In this document: positions 9,116-17,018 of the stretch, one piece after another
How positions within the stretch are numbered: position 1 is the stretch's first letter
Layout of the letters: each line of letters opens with the position of its first letter
Assembly (NCBI GenBank): GCA_903868145.1
Contig: CAIPTY010000080.1
Coordinates: 1-64,000 of the forward strand
DNA from: an uncultured Desulfuromonadales bacterium
GTDB taxonomy: Bacteria > Desulfobacterota > Desulfuromonadia > Geobacterales > Pseudopelobacteraceae
Length of the DNA: 64,000 nt
Direction: 5' to 3'
Translations under genes and position numbers: made by a program
Notes under the pieces: generated by a model
The model's input: only the letters and a program-made list of their open reading frames with translations
Told to the model about the DNA's origin: nothing
The model's database searches: none

Positions 9116-10264
9116 ATGCGACATGGAATATCAAGAAGAGATCTGCTGAGAGGAGCCCTGGCAACCTGTGCCGTTGCCGCTTTGCCCCCGTTTCTGACAG
9201 GTTGCGGGCATTTGGCGCCTGTTACGGGCACGGAGCCGTCACTTCGACAGAAGATTGCCCAGATGCTGATGGTCGGCTTCCGTGGGACAAGCCTTGGCGA
9301 TAGCGATACCATAGTCAGGGACATCGAAACCCATGGCATAGGCGGAACTATCCTGTTTGACCGCGATGTGATTCTGGGGCAGTACGGTCGCAACATCACC
9401 TCACCGGCGCAGTTGAAGGAACTTACCAGACAACTGCGCTCATTTGCCTCTGTTCCGCTCTTTATCGCAGTTGATCAGGAGGGGGGCAAGGTCGCCCGGC
9501 TGAAAGAAAACTGCGGTTTTTCGCCTACGGTGAGCGCCCAGTATCTGGGAACTCTCAACGACCTGACCATCACCCGAATGTATGCGGACAGCATCGGCGC
9601 AACCCTTGCGGAGAACGGACTCAACATGAACTTTGCGCCGGTGCTTGATCTGAATATCAACCCTGACAGTCCGGCCATCGGGAAGGTGGAGCGCAGTTTC
9701 TCTGCCGATCCGGCCGTTGTCATCAAGCAAAGTCGCGTGTTCGTTGAGACCCACGATAAAAATCGCATTGCCACCTGTATCAAACATTTTCCCGGGCACG
9801 GCAGCGCCTCTGCCGATTCCCACGCCGGACTGGTCGATGTGACCAATACCTGGACGGAGATCGAGCTGGAACCATACCGGGCGCTCATTGCCGAGGGAAA
9901 CTGCCGAATGGTCATGACGGCCCATATCTTTAACAGCAAACTTGATCCCGACTACCCGGCAACTCTTTCACATTCCACAATTACCGGCATCCTGAGGCAG
10001 CGTCTCGGATTTAACGGGGTGGTTGTTACCGATGATATGCAGATGGGCGCCATCATCCAGCACTACAGCTTTGAAACAGCGGTGGAAAAGGCGATTATGG
10101 CGGGAGTTGACATCATCATGTTCCCCAACAACCTCTCGTACGATCCGGATGTCACACCAAAGGTGATCGATCTCATCTCACGCATGGTTGACAGCGGAAC
10201 CATTCCGGTGAAACGCATCAATGAATCGTTCGACCGGATCATGGCCATGAAGGGCAGAATATAA
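9116..10264 (+). CDS. Glycoside hydrolase family 3 enzyme, exported (beta-N-acetylhexosaminidase-like)
   Basis: 382 residues. The N-terminus has a twin-arginine signal (SRRDLLRGAL) followed by a hydrophobic stretch and a lipobox-like LTGC, so it is probably a Tat-exported lipoprotein. The GH3 core shows AVDQEGGKVARL, MNFAPVLDLN, CIKHFPGHGSASADSHAGL and GVVVTDDMQMGAI, with the nucleophile aspartate expected in VTDDM. This matches the NagZ-like single-domain GH3 group, which cleaves terminal N-acetylglucosamine from muropeptides or related glycans. Classical NagZ is cytoplasmic, so an exported form is a variation. It lies within the signalling block. Confidence 0.85.
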   Translation: MRHGISRRDLLRGALATCAVAALPPFLTGCGHLAPVTGTEPSLRQKIAQMLMVGFRGTSLGDSDTIVRDIETHGIGGTILFDRDVILGQYGRNITSPAQLKELTRQLRSFASVPLFIAVDQEGGKVARLKENCGFSPTVSAQYLGTLNDLTITRMYADSIGATLAENGLNMNFAPVLDLNINPDSPAIGKVERSFSADPAVVIKQSRVFVETHDKNRIATCIKHFPGHGSASADSHAGLVDVTNTWTEIELEPYRALIAEGNCRMVMTAHIFNSKLDPDYPATLSHSTITGILRQRLGFNGVVVTDDMQMGAIIQHYSFETAVEKAIMAGVDIIMFPNNLSYDPDVTPKVIDLISRMVDSGTIPVKRINESFDRIMAMKGRI

Positions 10265-10287
10265 GCTGGATTGACAGGAGGATCACG

Positions 10288-11319
10288 GTGCATTCCGTTC
10301 AGATTGAAAAAATGATCGAGCAGTTGACCTGTGCTGCTGAAAACCTCTCGATGGGTCGTTATGAAAATCTCGACCGGATTTTCGACATGACCAACAGCGA
10401 ACAGTATCCTCCGGTAATTACAAGATTTGCAGAGGCTTTCGGCATGATGGCGGTAAAGATAGAAGCTCGCGAATTCCGCCTGGAACAGATTATCGATGAT
10501 CTGACCGCAACAAAAGATGAACTGACGGTCACGAATGAAAGACTTCGGCAATCGCTTCTTGAGCTTCGGCAGGCGCAGATGCAGCTGATCCAGCAGGCAA
10601 AGATGGAGTCGGTGGGACGGCTTGCGGCTGGTGTGGCCCATGAGGTGAAAAATCCTCTCGCTGTCATACAGCTTGGAACTGATTTTCTTGCAGGCCAGCT
10701 CAAAGAGAACCGGCTCTGCCGTGAGACGGTTATGGACATGGCTGATGCAGTCCAGCGAGCCGACAGTGTCATCAAGGGATTGCTGGATTTTTCACGCTCC
10801 GAACAGCTTGAACTGCAACCGGCTGATATTGGGCGTGTCATAGATGATTCGCTGCTGCTTGTCCGGCATGAGCTCCACAGCAGTCATGTCAGTGTCGAAA
10901 CGGCAATGGATGCGGGTATTTCAGAACTTCTGCTGGACAGAAATAAACTCAAGCAGGTTTTCATCAATCTCTTTATGAACGCCGTGCATGCCATGCCTGA
11001 TGGCGGGACACTGACCGTCAGTTCTTCCCTGTACACGGTGACCCGTGAAGATACTGCGTTCTGCGGGGTATCAGACGACAGTTTTGAAGAAGGAGATAGG
11101 GCGGTGATGGTACGGGTGGCGGATACCGGAACCGGAATCCTGGGGGAGAACTCAGGGAAACTGTTTGACCCGTTTTTTACCACAAAGCCCGTTGGGGCCG
11201 GAACCGGTCTTGGACTTTCCGTAACACAAAAAATTCTCGAACTGCATCATGCAGCCATAACGTTGAGAAACAGGGTGGACAGGCAGGGGGCAGAGGCGGT
11301 AATGCTGTTTAAAATCTGA
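10288..11319 (+). CDS. Cytoplasmic histidine kinase with the same N-terminal domain as the HD protein
   Basis: 343 residues with no transmembrane segment. Residues ~15-85 (IFDMTNSEQYPPVI, AEAFGMMAVKIEARE) match the N-terminal domain of the HD protein at 1490-2452 at about half of positions. A coiled coil follows, then HisKA with GVAHEVKNPLAVIQ (phospho-accepting His) and HATPase_c with NLFMNAVHAM, DTGTGI and GAGTGLGLS. GTG start at 10288 behind AGGAGGA. It is followed at 17 bases by a stand-alone receiver, its likely partner. Confidence 0.88.
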   Translation: MHSVQIEKMIEQLTCAAENLSMGRYENLDRIFDMTNSEQYPPVITRFAEAFGMMAVKIEAREFRLEQIIDDLTATKDELTVTNERLRQSLLELRQAQMQLIQQAKMESVGRLAAGVAHEVKNPLAVIQLGTDFLAGQLKENRLCRETVMDMADAVQRADSVIKGLLDFSRSEQLELQPADIGRVIDDSLLLVRHELHSSHVSVETAMDAGISELLLDRNKLKQVFINLFMNAVHAMPDGGTLTVSSSLYTVTREDTAFCGVSDDSFEEGDRAVMVRVADTGTGILGENSGKLFDPFFTTKPVGAGTGLGLSVTQKILELHHAAITLRNRVDRQGAEAVMLFKI

Positions 11320-11336
11320 ATGGGAGGTAGAGAGCG

Positions 11337-11705
11337 ATGAAAAAGAGAATACTTCTGGTGGATGATGAACCTGGGATAACCAGGATGATGAGACGTAACC
11401 TTGAGGCAACTGGCCGCTTTGAAGTGCTGGACATCAATGATCCGGCCATTGCACTCGAAACCGCCCGGCAGTTTCGACCGGATCTGGTGCTCCTTGACGT
11501 GATGATGCCCGGAGCGGACGGGGGAGATGTGGCTGCCTCTTTCGAGAATGACCCCCAACTGGCCAAAGTGCCGATAGTCTTTCTTACAGCTATCGTCAAA
11601 AAAAATGAGGTTGCGCCTACGGGAAGCACGATAGGCCACCATACGTTTCTGGCTAAGCCGGTAAAACTCGAGGATCTGCTCTCCTGCATTGATGATCACC
11701 TCTGA
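11337..11705 (+). CDS. Single-domain response regulator (receiver)
   Basis: 122 residues, receiver domain only: acidic pair in LLVDDEPG, phospho-acceptor Asp in LVLLDVMMPG, Thr/Ser in VFLTAI and Lys in FLAKPVK. No output domain, so it signals by protein contact, perhaps back to the HD or partner-switch proteins in the same block. RBS GGGAGG. It is encoded directly after the histidine kinase. Confidence 0.92.
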   Translation: MKKRILLVDDEPGITRMMRRNLEATGRFEVLDINDPAIALETARQFRPDLVLLDVMMPGADGGDVAASFENDPQLAKVPIVFLTAIVKKNEVAPTGSTIGHHTFLAKPVKLEDLLSCIDDHL

Positions 11706-11737
11706 ACCCACTCATATAAATAATAGTCAGAGGAAGC

Positions 11738-13468
11738 ATGCAAGAAGCACAGGTTAACAGGAACATTTATGATCCCCGGTTATGGAAACGTTTCTGGGAA
11801 ATAGCTCGGCCATACTGGGTTTCCGAACAGAAATGGAAGGCCCTCACCCTGTTTGCAATTCTTCTGGCACTGCCAATCCCGCTTCAGAAATCAATGGCAC
11901 TGTTCTATAGTTTGCTTGCCCAGTCATCGACAGCTCTTGAGATCAGAGATCCCCATTTATTCAAAGAGGTCATTTTTAAGATACCTGTTGCCATAGCTGC
12001 CGTGGCTCTGTCAGGTGTCTTTTTGACGTACCTTATGAACAGGCTGTCGTACGAATGGCAATTGTGGTTGACCACGCGCTTCCTGGAAAAATACTTTGAC
12101 AACAGGGCGTTTTATCACATTAGCACCACCCCCGAGATAGATAATCCGGACCAGCGAATCTGCGACAGTATTGGTTCATTTATCGCTACTGCCATCGGTT
12201 TTATCACGATCTGCCATAACTCCATAGTTGCCCTTGTAATTCACACCGGTGTTCTCTGGAGCATCTCCGCCAGGCTCTGTCTGCTGCTGTTGGTATATGC
12301 CGCCATCGGAACGGTTGTTGCCTCTCTGTTCGGAAAACGGCTGATCAGCCTGAATTTCAAGTTCCTGCAGAGTGGAGCCGATTTTCGATATAGCCTGCTT
12401 CAGATCCGGGAAAACGCTGAATCTATCGCTTTTTACCGTGGTGAAAACAGGGAGAATGTCCAGATTATGGAAAAGGTCCGGGAGATGATCGGTGTTCAGA
12501 GGATGCTGATCGGCTGGGAGAGAAATCTGGAGCTGTTCACTGTCGGCCATGCGGGTTATAATTATTTCCTCCCCTGTCTTGTGCTTGCCCCGTTATTCCT
12601 GTCGGGCAAGCTCCCGTTTGGTGATATTACCAGGGCATCTCTGTCTTTCGGGCAGGTATATTTTGCTCTTGTCATCGCTGTAAATTATCTGAAATTATTC
12701 GGCCAGCTCGCCACGGAAACGACCCGCCTGGAAACCTTCGAAACTGCCATGTCACTGGCGGCGACGGGAAAGATACCTGCAGGCGCTTCAACCATAGACT
12801 CAAAGACTGGTTCCAGGCTAGCCCTGGATAATCTCACGGTACAGACACCGGATTATCAACATATTCTTCTCAGGGAAGCCACCGCGGAGATCTCACCCGG
12901 GAGCGGACTACTCATTGCCGGGGACAGCGGATCCGGGAAAAGTTCACTGCTCCGTTCAATTGCCGGGCTGTGGAACGCCGGAGACGGTCAGATTACCCGC
13001 CCCCCCCTGGAGGAGATGTTCTTTCTGCCCCAGCGTCCCTATCTGGTTCTGGGATCGTTGAGGGAGCAACTCACCTATCCGCGTCTGGATGGGAAAACGA
13101 CGGATGGGGAACTGGAAGATGTTTTGGCAAAGGTCAACCTTGAGGGATTGGCGGAAAGGTTCGGAGGGTTTGACGTGGTAATGGACTGGGGGCGGCTGCT
13201 CTCTCCCGGTGAACAGCAGCGCCTGGCCTTTGCCAGGCTTTTGCTGACCATGCCCCGGTATGCAGTGCTTGACGAAGCGACCAGCGCCCTGGACGTGAAT
13301 AACGAGGCACGACTCTACCGTTATCTCAGGGAATCGGGAACGACCTATGTCAGTGTCGGGCACAGGCCGACCCTGCTCGACTATCACGACAACGTGCTGG
13401 AGTTGCAAGGTGGCGGAAACTGGCGGCTTATGGCGACAGACGAGTTCAGGACAGCCTCGGCGGCATAG
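11738..13468 (+). CDS. ABC transporter, fused permease-ATPase of the SbmA/BacA-like (ABC_membrane_2) type
   Basis: 576 residues. N-terminal ~330 residues: about six membrane helices with NPDQRICDSIGSF (the DNPDQRI motif of the family) and YRGENRENVQ. C-terminal nucleotide-binding domain: Walker A GDSGSGKSSLL, signature LSPGEQQRLAFARLL, Walker B YAVLDEATSALD, H-loop VSVGHRP. This family imports or exports peptides, cobalamin or long-chain fatty acyl groups. The next gene is a paralogue and the two probably form a heterodimer. Substrate unknown. Confidence 0.88.
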   Translation: MQEAQVNRNIYDPRLWKRFWEIARPYWVSEQKWKALTLFAILLALPIPLQKSMALFYSLLAQSSTALEIRDPHLFKEVIFKIPVAIAAVALSGVFLTYLMNRLSYEWQLWLTTRFLEKYFDNRAFYHISTTPEIDNPDQRICDSIGSFIATAIGFITICHNSIVALVIHTGVLWSISARLCLLLLVYAAIGTVVASLFGKRLISLNFKFLQSGADFRYSLLQIRENAESIAFYRGENRENVQIMEKVREMIGVQRMLIGWERNLELFTVGHAGYNYFLPCLVLAPLFLSGKLPFGDITRASLSFGQVYFALVIAVNYLKLFGQLATETTRLETFETAMSLAATGKIPAGASTIDSKTGSRLALDNLTVQTPDYQHILLREATAEISPGSGLLIAGDSGSGKSSLLRSIAGLWNAGDGQITRPPLEEMFFLPQRPYLVLGSLREQLTYPRLDGKTTDGELEDVLAKVNLEGLAERFGGFDVVMDWGRLLSPGEQQRLAFARLLLTMPRYAVLDEATSALDVNNEARLYRYLRESGTTYVSVGHRPTLLDYHDNVLELQGGGNWRLMATDEFRTASAA

Positions 13469-13479
13469 GAACCCAATAC

Positions 13480-15234
13480 ATGCAGGAGAAAGTATCCATC
13501 ATACAGAAACCGCTGGCGCAACCGGACATCTATGATCCACATTTGTGGAAACGATTCTTCCGAATAACCGGGCTCTACTGGATTTCGGAAGAAAAGTGGC
13601 AGGCCTGGAGCGTACTTGCCCTGCTTATTCTGATGATGGCACTGCACCCTTTTCTTGTCGCAAAGATCGCTTATACCGGCAAAGAAGTAACCGATGCGCT
13701 TCAGAAAATGAATCCGGAGGCCTTCAACCACTCACTGCTGCTGATGTTTTGCGCAATTACGGCTTCGATCACCCTGGAAGTATGGAAAAACTATGTGGAT
13801 AAAACGTTGGATATCAACTGGCGACTCTGGTTTACCACGACTATCCTTGGAAAATATTTTGCAAACAGATCCTATTACCGTATCAACGACGATGCGGACG
13901 TGGATAACCCGGACCAGCGGATTTCCGAGGGTATCAGAAGCTATACGGAAAAAAGCATCGATTACATATCGACCATCACCCAATCGCTGTTCAGCTTCTG
14001 CGTTTTTTCAGTAATGCTCCTGCGGCTCTCCCCAAAACTGCTGCTTATGGTTCTGTTGTATGTGGGTATCAGCGGGATTGTCACCATGTTCCTGAGCAAG
14101 CGCCTGGTCAGCCTGAACTTCCTGGTGCAACAGTTGGGCGCCGATTTCCGTCATGATATGGTGCATGTCCGTGACAACACCGAATCAATCGCTTTTTTCC
14201 GCGGCGAGTCCCGCGAGAAAGATAACCTTGTAAAGCGGCTGGGAGACTATATTGGCGGCAGACTGACGCTTATCAGATGGGAGCTTAATCTGGGCTGTTT
14301 CACCGAAGTATTCAGATATGCTCCCATGATTCTCCCCGGCTTGATTCTGGCACCCGATTATTTTGCCGGCAGGATAACACTTGGTGACATTACACTGGGT
14401 TCAATGGCGTTTACGACTGTTCTGAGCGCCCTTAATGCGATCATTGGAAAGTTATCCGGGCTTACCGCATTGGCCGCATCGTTCACCCGTGTCGAGACAC
14501 TTGTGGCAGTTCTTGACCAGCCGTTAAACATTCTCGGTACTTTGGAGTCGCCGGTTATCAGGTCACGGGAGGACTCCCGGCTGACACTGGATCACGTAAC
14601 CCTGCAAACCCCTGATCACCGCCATACTCTCATCAAAGATGTCACGGCCGAACTTTCGCCTGGAAAAGGGCTGCTCATCGCCGGGGGAAGCGGAGTCGGG
14701 AAAAGTTCGTTGCTGAGGGCCATTGCCGGGCTCTGGAATTGCGGAGACGGGCAGATTACGCGCCCGCCGCTTGGTGAGATGTTTTTCCTGCCGCAACGTC
14801 CGTACATGATTCATGGGACGCTCCGGGAACAGTTGCTATATCCAGAAGATAAGTCGACAATTTCGGACTGCGCGCTGAAAATGGTTATGAAAAAAGTAAA
14901 TCTTGAGGATCTGGCAGAAAGATTCGGCGGTTTTGAGGTTGTCATGGACTGGGCGCAACTGCTATCCCTTGGTGAACAGCAGCGCCTGTCTTTTGCCCGG
15001 CTGCTGCTCACCGGGCCGCAATATGCGATTCTCGATGAAGCTACCAGCGCCCTTGACATACAGAATGAAGCACGACTTTATAATCAGTTGAAGGAGTCGG
15101 GCATGACCTACGTAAGCGTCGGGCATCGGCCAAGCCTGCTTTCCTATCACGATAAGGTACTGGAACTTCAGGGATCAGGTGATTGGCGTCTTGTTCCGGT
15201 GGAGGAATTTCGAGATTATATCCCCTGTATATGA
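13480..15234 (+). CDS. Second SbmA/BacA-like ABC transporter, tandem paralogue
   Basis: 584 residues, colinear with the preceding protein: opening IYDPHLWKRFF, DNPDQRISEGI in the membrane domain, Walker A GGSGVGKSSLL, signature LSLGEQQRLSFARLL (Leu where the first copy has Pro), Walker B YAILDEATSALD. It starts 11 bases after the first copy, so the two are cotranscribed. The tandem pair points to gene duplication followed by heterodimer formation. A hairpin terminator follows at 15281. Confidence 0.88.
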   Translation: MQEKVSIIQKPLAQPDIYDPHLWKRFFRITGLYWISEEKWQAWSVLALLILMMALHPFLVAKIAYTGKEVTDALQKMNPEAFNHSLLLMFCAITASITLEVWKNYVDKTLDINWRLWFTTTILGKYFANRSYYRINDDADVDNPDQRISEGIRSYTEKSIDYISTITQSLFSFCVFSVMLLRLSPKLLLMVLLYVGISGIVTMFLSKRLVSLNFLVQQLGADFRHDMVHVRDNTESIAFFRGESREKDNLVKRLGDYIGGRLTLIRWELNLGCFTEVFRYAPMILPGLILAPDYFAGRITLGDITLGSMAFTTVLSALNAIIGKLSGLTALAASFTRVETLVAVLDQPLNILGTLESPVIRSREDSRLTLDHVTLQTPDHRHTLIKDVTAELSPGKGLLIAGGSGVGKSSLLRAIAGLWNCGDGQITRPPLGEMFFLPQRPYMIHGTLREQLLYPEDKSTISDCALKMVMKKVNLEDLAERFGGFEVVMDWAQLLSLGEQQRLSFARLLLTGPQYAILDEATSALDIQNEARLYNQLKESGMTYVSVGHRPSLLSYHDKVLELQGSGDWRLVPVEEFRDYIPCI

Positions 15235-15280
15235 GTCGGGAATGAACGGATTGACTTGACAAACACTTCACAATCCAGAA

Positions 15281-15319
15281 AAAGAAAGGGGTTATGCGAT
15301 CAGCATAGCCCTTTCTTTT
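15281..15319. terminator. Bidirectional terminator; probably also the original terminator of tRNA-Gln
   Basis: Long inverted repeat: AAAGAAAGGGGTTATGC, loop GATCA, GCATAGCCCTTTCTTT. T-rich runs occur on both sides, so it can act for the ABC genes on + and for anything read on -. It lies 3 bases from a partial tRNA-Gln 3' end (15322). On the - strand the intact tRNA-Gln would have run straight into this hairpin before the elements integrated. Confidence 0.8.
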
Positions 15320-15321
15320 AC

Positions 15322-15362
15322 TTGGCTGGGGCGCCAGGGATCGAACCTGGGAATATCGGAAT
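15322..15362 (-). repeat. Third, degenerate att copy (tRNA-Gln 3' end fragment)
   Basis: 41 bases match the 3' half of the tRNA-Gln gene (reverse orientation) with one difference (GAATAT in place of GAATGT). It marks the outer edge of an older integration next to the present element. It is not a functional tRNA because only the T arm and acceptor 3' strand are present. Confidence 0.85.
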
Positions 15363-15715
15363 GTTTGGAACCGGTGGTTTAAACCGCTTGATTCTCAAAT
15401 AGTTACATTCCTAAAACCCAGTGACCCTTTACCATGCCTTGAAGCTCTTTGTGTACCATTATAGTTGTTTTGTGTAGCAAATTGTGTAGAAAAACTAACA
15501 TAACATTTGCGCAGAGTACAGAATAAATTCACGAATAAAGTTCAATCTGAGTTACGCATATAGGTGAGGATGAGGGTAGCTTGAGGTTAGTTTAGGAGTG
15601 AGTATCCGAGGTGTGGCATTCATACACTGTTGGAGCCTGTCAGGAAAGTTTACACTCGGATTCTTAATGATGATCTCATGTATAAACTTTTAATAATATC
15701 AGTGTCTTATTGAAT
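15363..15715. other. 353-base gap: old element arm region
   Basis: No credible gene. It holds TTTGTGTACC (around 15449) and TGTGTAGCAAATTGTGTAG (15471-15489), matched by the site at 16901, and AAGTTTACACTC (15645-15656), which recurs with one mismatch at 16492-16503 on the other side of the PEP-CTERM gene. The remainder is AT-rich without recognisable signals until the sigma-54 promoter. Confidence 0.5.
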
Positions 15716-15731
15716 TGGCATGTTGCTTGCT
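15716..15731 (+). promoter_or_regulatory. Sigma-54 (-24/-12) promoter of the PEP-CTERM gene
   Basis: TGGCATG-TTGC-TTGCT fits the RpoN consensus TGGCACG-N4-TTGCW, with GG at 15717-15718 and GC at 15729-15730, exactly 12 apart. The predicted start of transcription is near 15742, giving a ~53-base leader before ATG 15795. Sigma-54 control of PEP-CTERM genes through the PrsK/PrsR pair is known in exosortase-containing bacteria; no prsK, prsR or exosortase gene is in this window. Confidence 0.8.
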
Positions 15732-15794
15732 CAGAGTCATTACAAACAAATCATTCAACGGGTATTGCCTGAAATAACTCTGGAGGGAAAGAAA

Positions 15795-16415
15795 ATGAAG
15801 AAGTTGATACTTGCGGGACTTATGTTATTGAGTAGCGTGGCAATGGCGAATGCAACAGTAATAACTTTTGATGAGTACCTGGCAGGCAACAACAATGTCC
15901 CAATTACTGATTTATACAAACCGGCAGGCGTAACTTTTGGTGCTAGTAATGCTGGCACATGGGGTGGAACCTCCAATGGAGACCCAGGCAATTGGAGTCT
16001 TCAGGGTACCAATGGTTCGAACTTCTTGGGAAATAATTCTGCCCCCTACACAACTTCAATAATTTTTACATCGCCGGTAAATAATGTTTCGTTAGATGTT
16101 TCTCGCTCGAATGGTTCTTCATCAGGTCAAACTTTGACAGTTCAAGTCTTTGATGGTTCAACTCTGTTGGGCTCTGATTTAGTAACACTGGGCTCTATTA
16201 ACACTTGGTCAACAGTATCTTTCAATTTTGGAAATATTACGGATATAGAATTGTACGGCTCGAATAATAGTGATTTTAGTCCTTACGGCATCGACAATCT
16301 GCAATTTTCTTCTACCTTAGCTCCAGTACCAGAACCAGGAACTATAGCACTCCTTGGACTTGGCATGGCTGGTCTTGCAATCTACGGTAAGCGCAGGATG
16401 AACAAAGAAGCATAA
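15795..16415 (+). CDS. PEP-CTERM sorting-domain extracellular protein
   Basis: 206 residues: signal peptide (MKKLILAGLMLLSSVAMANA), a secreted domain rich in Gly, Ser, Asn and Thr, and a C-terminal sorting tag with VPEPGTIALLGLGMAGL followed by a basic tail (KRRMNKE). Such proteins are processed by exosortase and are often linked to exopolysaccharide. ATG 15795 has GGAGGG 7 bases upstream; a longer in-frame version to 15720 has no ribosome site and would start inside the promoter. Its AT-richer composition than the neighbours and its place between two att copies point to acquisition. Confidence 0.85.
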   Translation: MKKLILAGLMLLSSVAMANATVITFDEYLAGNNNVPITDLYKPAGVTFGASNAGTWGGTSNGDPGNWSLQGTNGSNFLGNNSAPYTTSIIFTSPVNNVSLDVSRSNGSSSGQTLTVQVFDGSTLLGSDLVTLGSINTWSTVSFNFGNITDIELYGSNNSDFSPYGIDNLQFSSTLAPVPEPGTIALLGLGMAGLAIYGKRRMNKEA

Positions 16416-16442
16416 GACGATCTACAATCATAGTTTAACTTT

Positions 16443-16476
16443 AAGGGCGTTGCTTTCGGGTGACGCTCTTTTTCTG
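16443..16476 (+). terminator. Terminator of the PEP-CTERM gene
   Basis: AGGGCGTT, loop, GACGCTC, then a T-rich run (TTTTTCTG), 28 bases after the stop codon. The stem includes two G-U pairs. Confidence 0.75.
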
Positions 16477-16553
16477 TTTCGAGTTTCGGATAAGTTTACA
16501 TTCAATCTCTGGGGGGAACTTTAGGAACACTTCAGGTTGACTAATGGTTTTGA

Positions 16554-16883
16554 CTACAGGGGAACCTCAGGAGTGAACAAACTCAACAGGCTCCATACAA
16601 GCCTTCTGAGGCACTGTAGCAACTCCATATGCGAGTCTATGCGTTTCTTGCCTATGAGGCTCATAAGGCGTTCTGTAGCTTGATCTGCTGTAATGAATCC
16701 AGACCTGAGAAGGGAGGAAGTTTGAGTGATACCTTGAATGTATTGTAAGGAGGAATCTCTAGCAGTCTTGAGGCTGGTTGTCTTGAGTGACTTAACGATT
16801 TCCCTTTGAGGGATGAGGGGTGATAGATCGGAGGGGATTCTTAAACGGAGATGATAATGTCCATTCCTGTTCTGTAAATGCAT
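16554..16883 (-). pseudogene. Truncated tyrosine recombinase (N-terminal part only)
   Basis: 109 residues starting at ATG 16883 behind AGGGAGG. MHLQNRNGHYHLRLRIPSDL and SLKTTSLKTARDSSLQYI match the N-terminal DNA-binding region (DUF6538-like) of phage and island integrases. The catalytic half, normally ~250 more residues with the RHRY residues, is missing: the frame ends in unrelated sequence at 16554, next to the PEP-CTERM gene. It lies just inside the att copy, where an integrase belongs. It is the decayed integrase of the older element. Confidence 0.75.
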
Positions 16884-16968
16884 AAAGCCTTGACCTCCCT
16901 TGTGTAGCAAAACGTGTACACAATGAGTCTATAAAGGCTTAACTAGTTGATATTAGATCAACTACGGA

Positions 16969-17018
16969 GTTTGGCTGGGGCGCCAGGGATCGAACCTGGG
17001 AATGTCGGAATCAAAATC
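16969..17018 (-). repeat. Distal att repeat of the 9-kb element
   Basis: 50 bases identical to 25971-26020. It reproduces the tRNA-Gln sequence from the anticodon loop to CCA, then diverges at 17019. The strand crossover must lie within this core. The - strand copy at the tRNA side restores the intact gene. Confidence 0.92.

Larger units (their letters stand above)
15322..16968. mobile_element. Remnant of an older element integrated at tRNA-Gln
   Basis: About 1.65 kb between the degenerate att copy (15322) and the left att of the 9-kb element (16969). It contains a PEP-CTERM gene, a broken tyrosine-recombinase gene next to the inner att, and matching 19-base motifs of the form TGTGTAGCAAA-NN-GTGTA near both ends (15471-15488 and 16901-16918), as expected for integrase arm sites. 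The rest of the element seems to have been deleted. Whether the PEP-CTERM gene was cargo or arrived later cannot be told. Confidence 0.7.

Noticed and set aside
15322-15400. A possible second tRNA
   Set aside because: Only the T arm and acceptor 3' strand of tRNA-Gln are present; the rest does not fold into D and anticodon arms. It is an att remnant.
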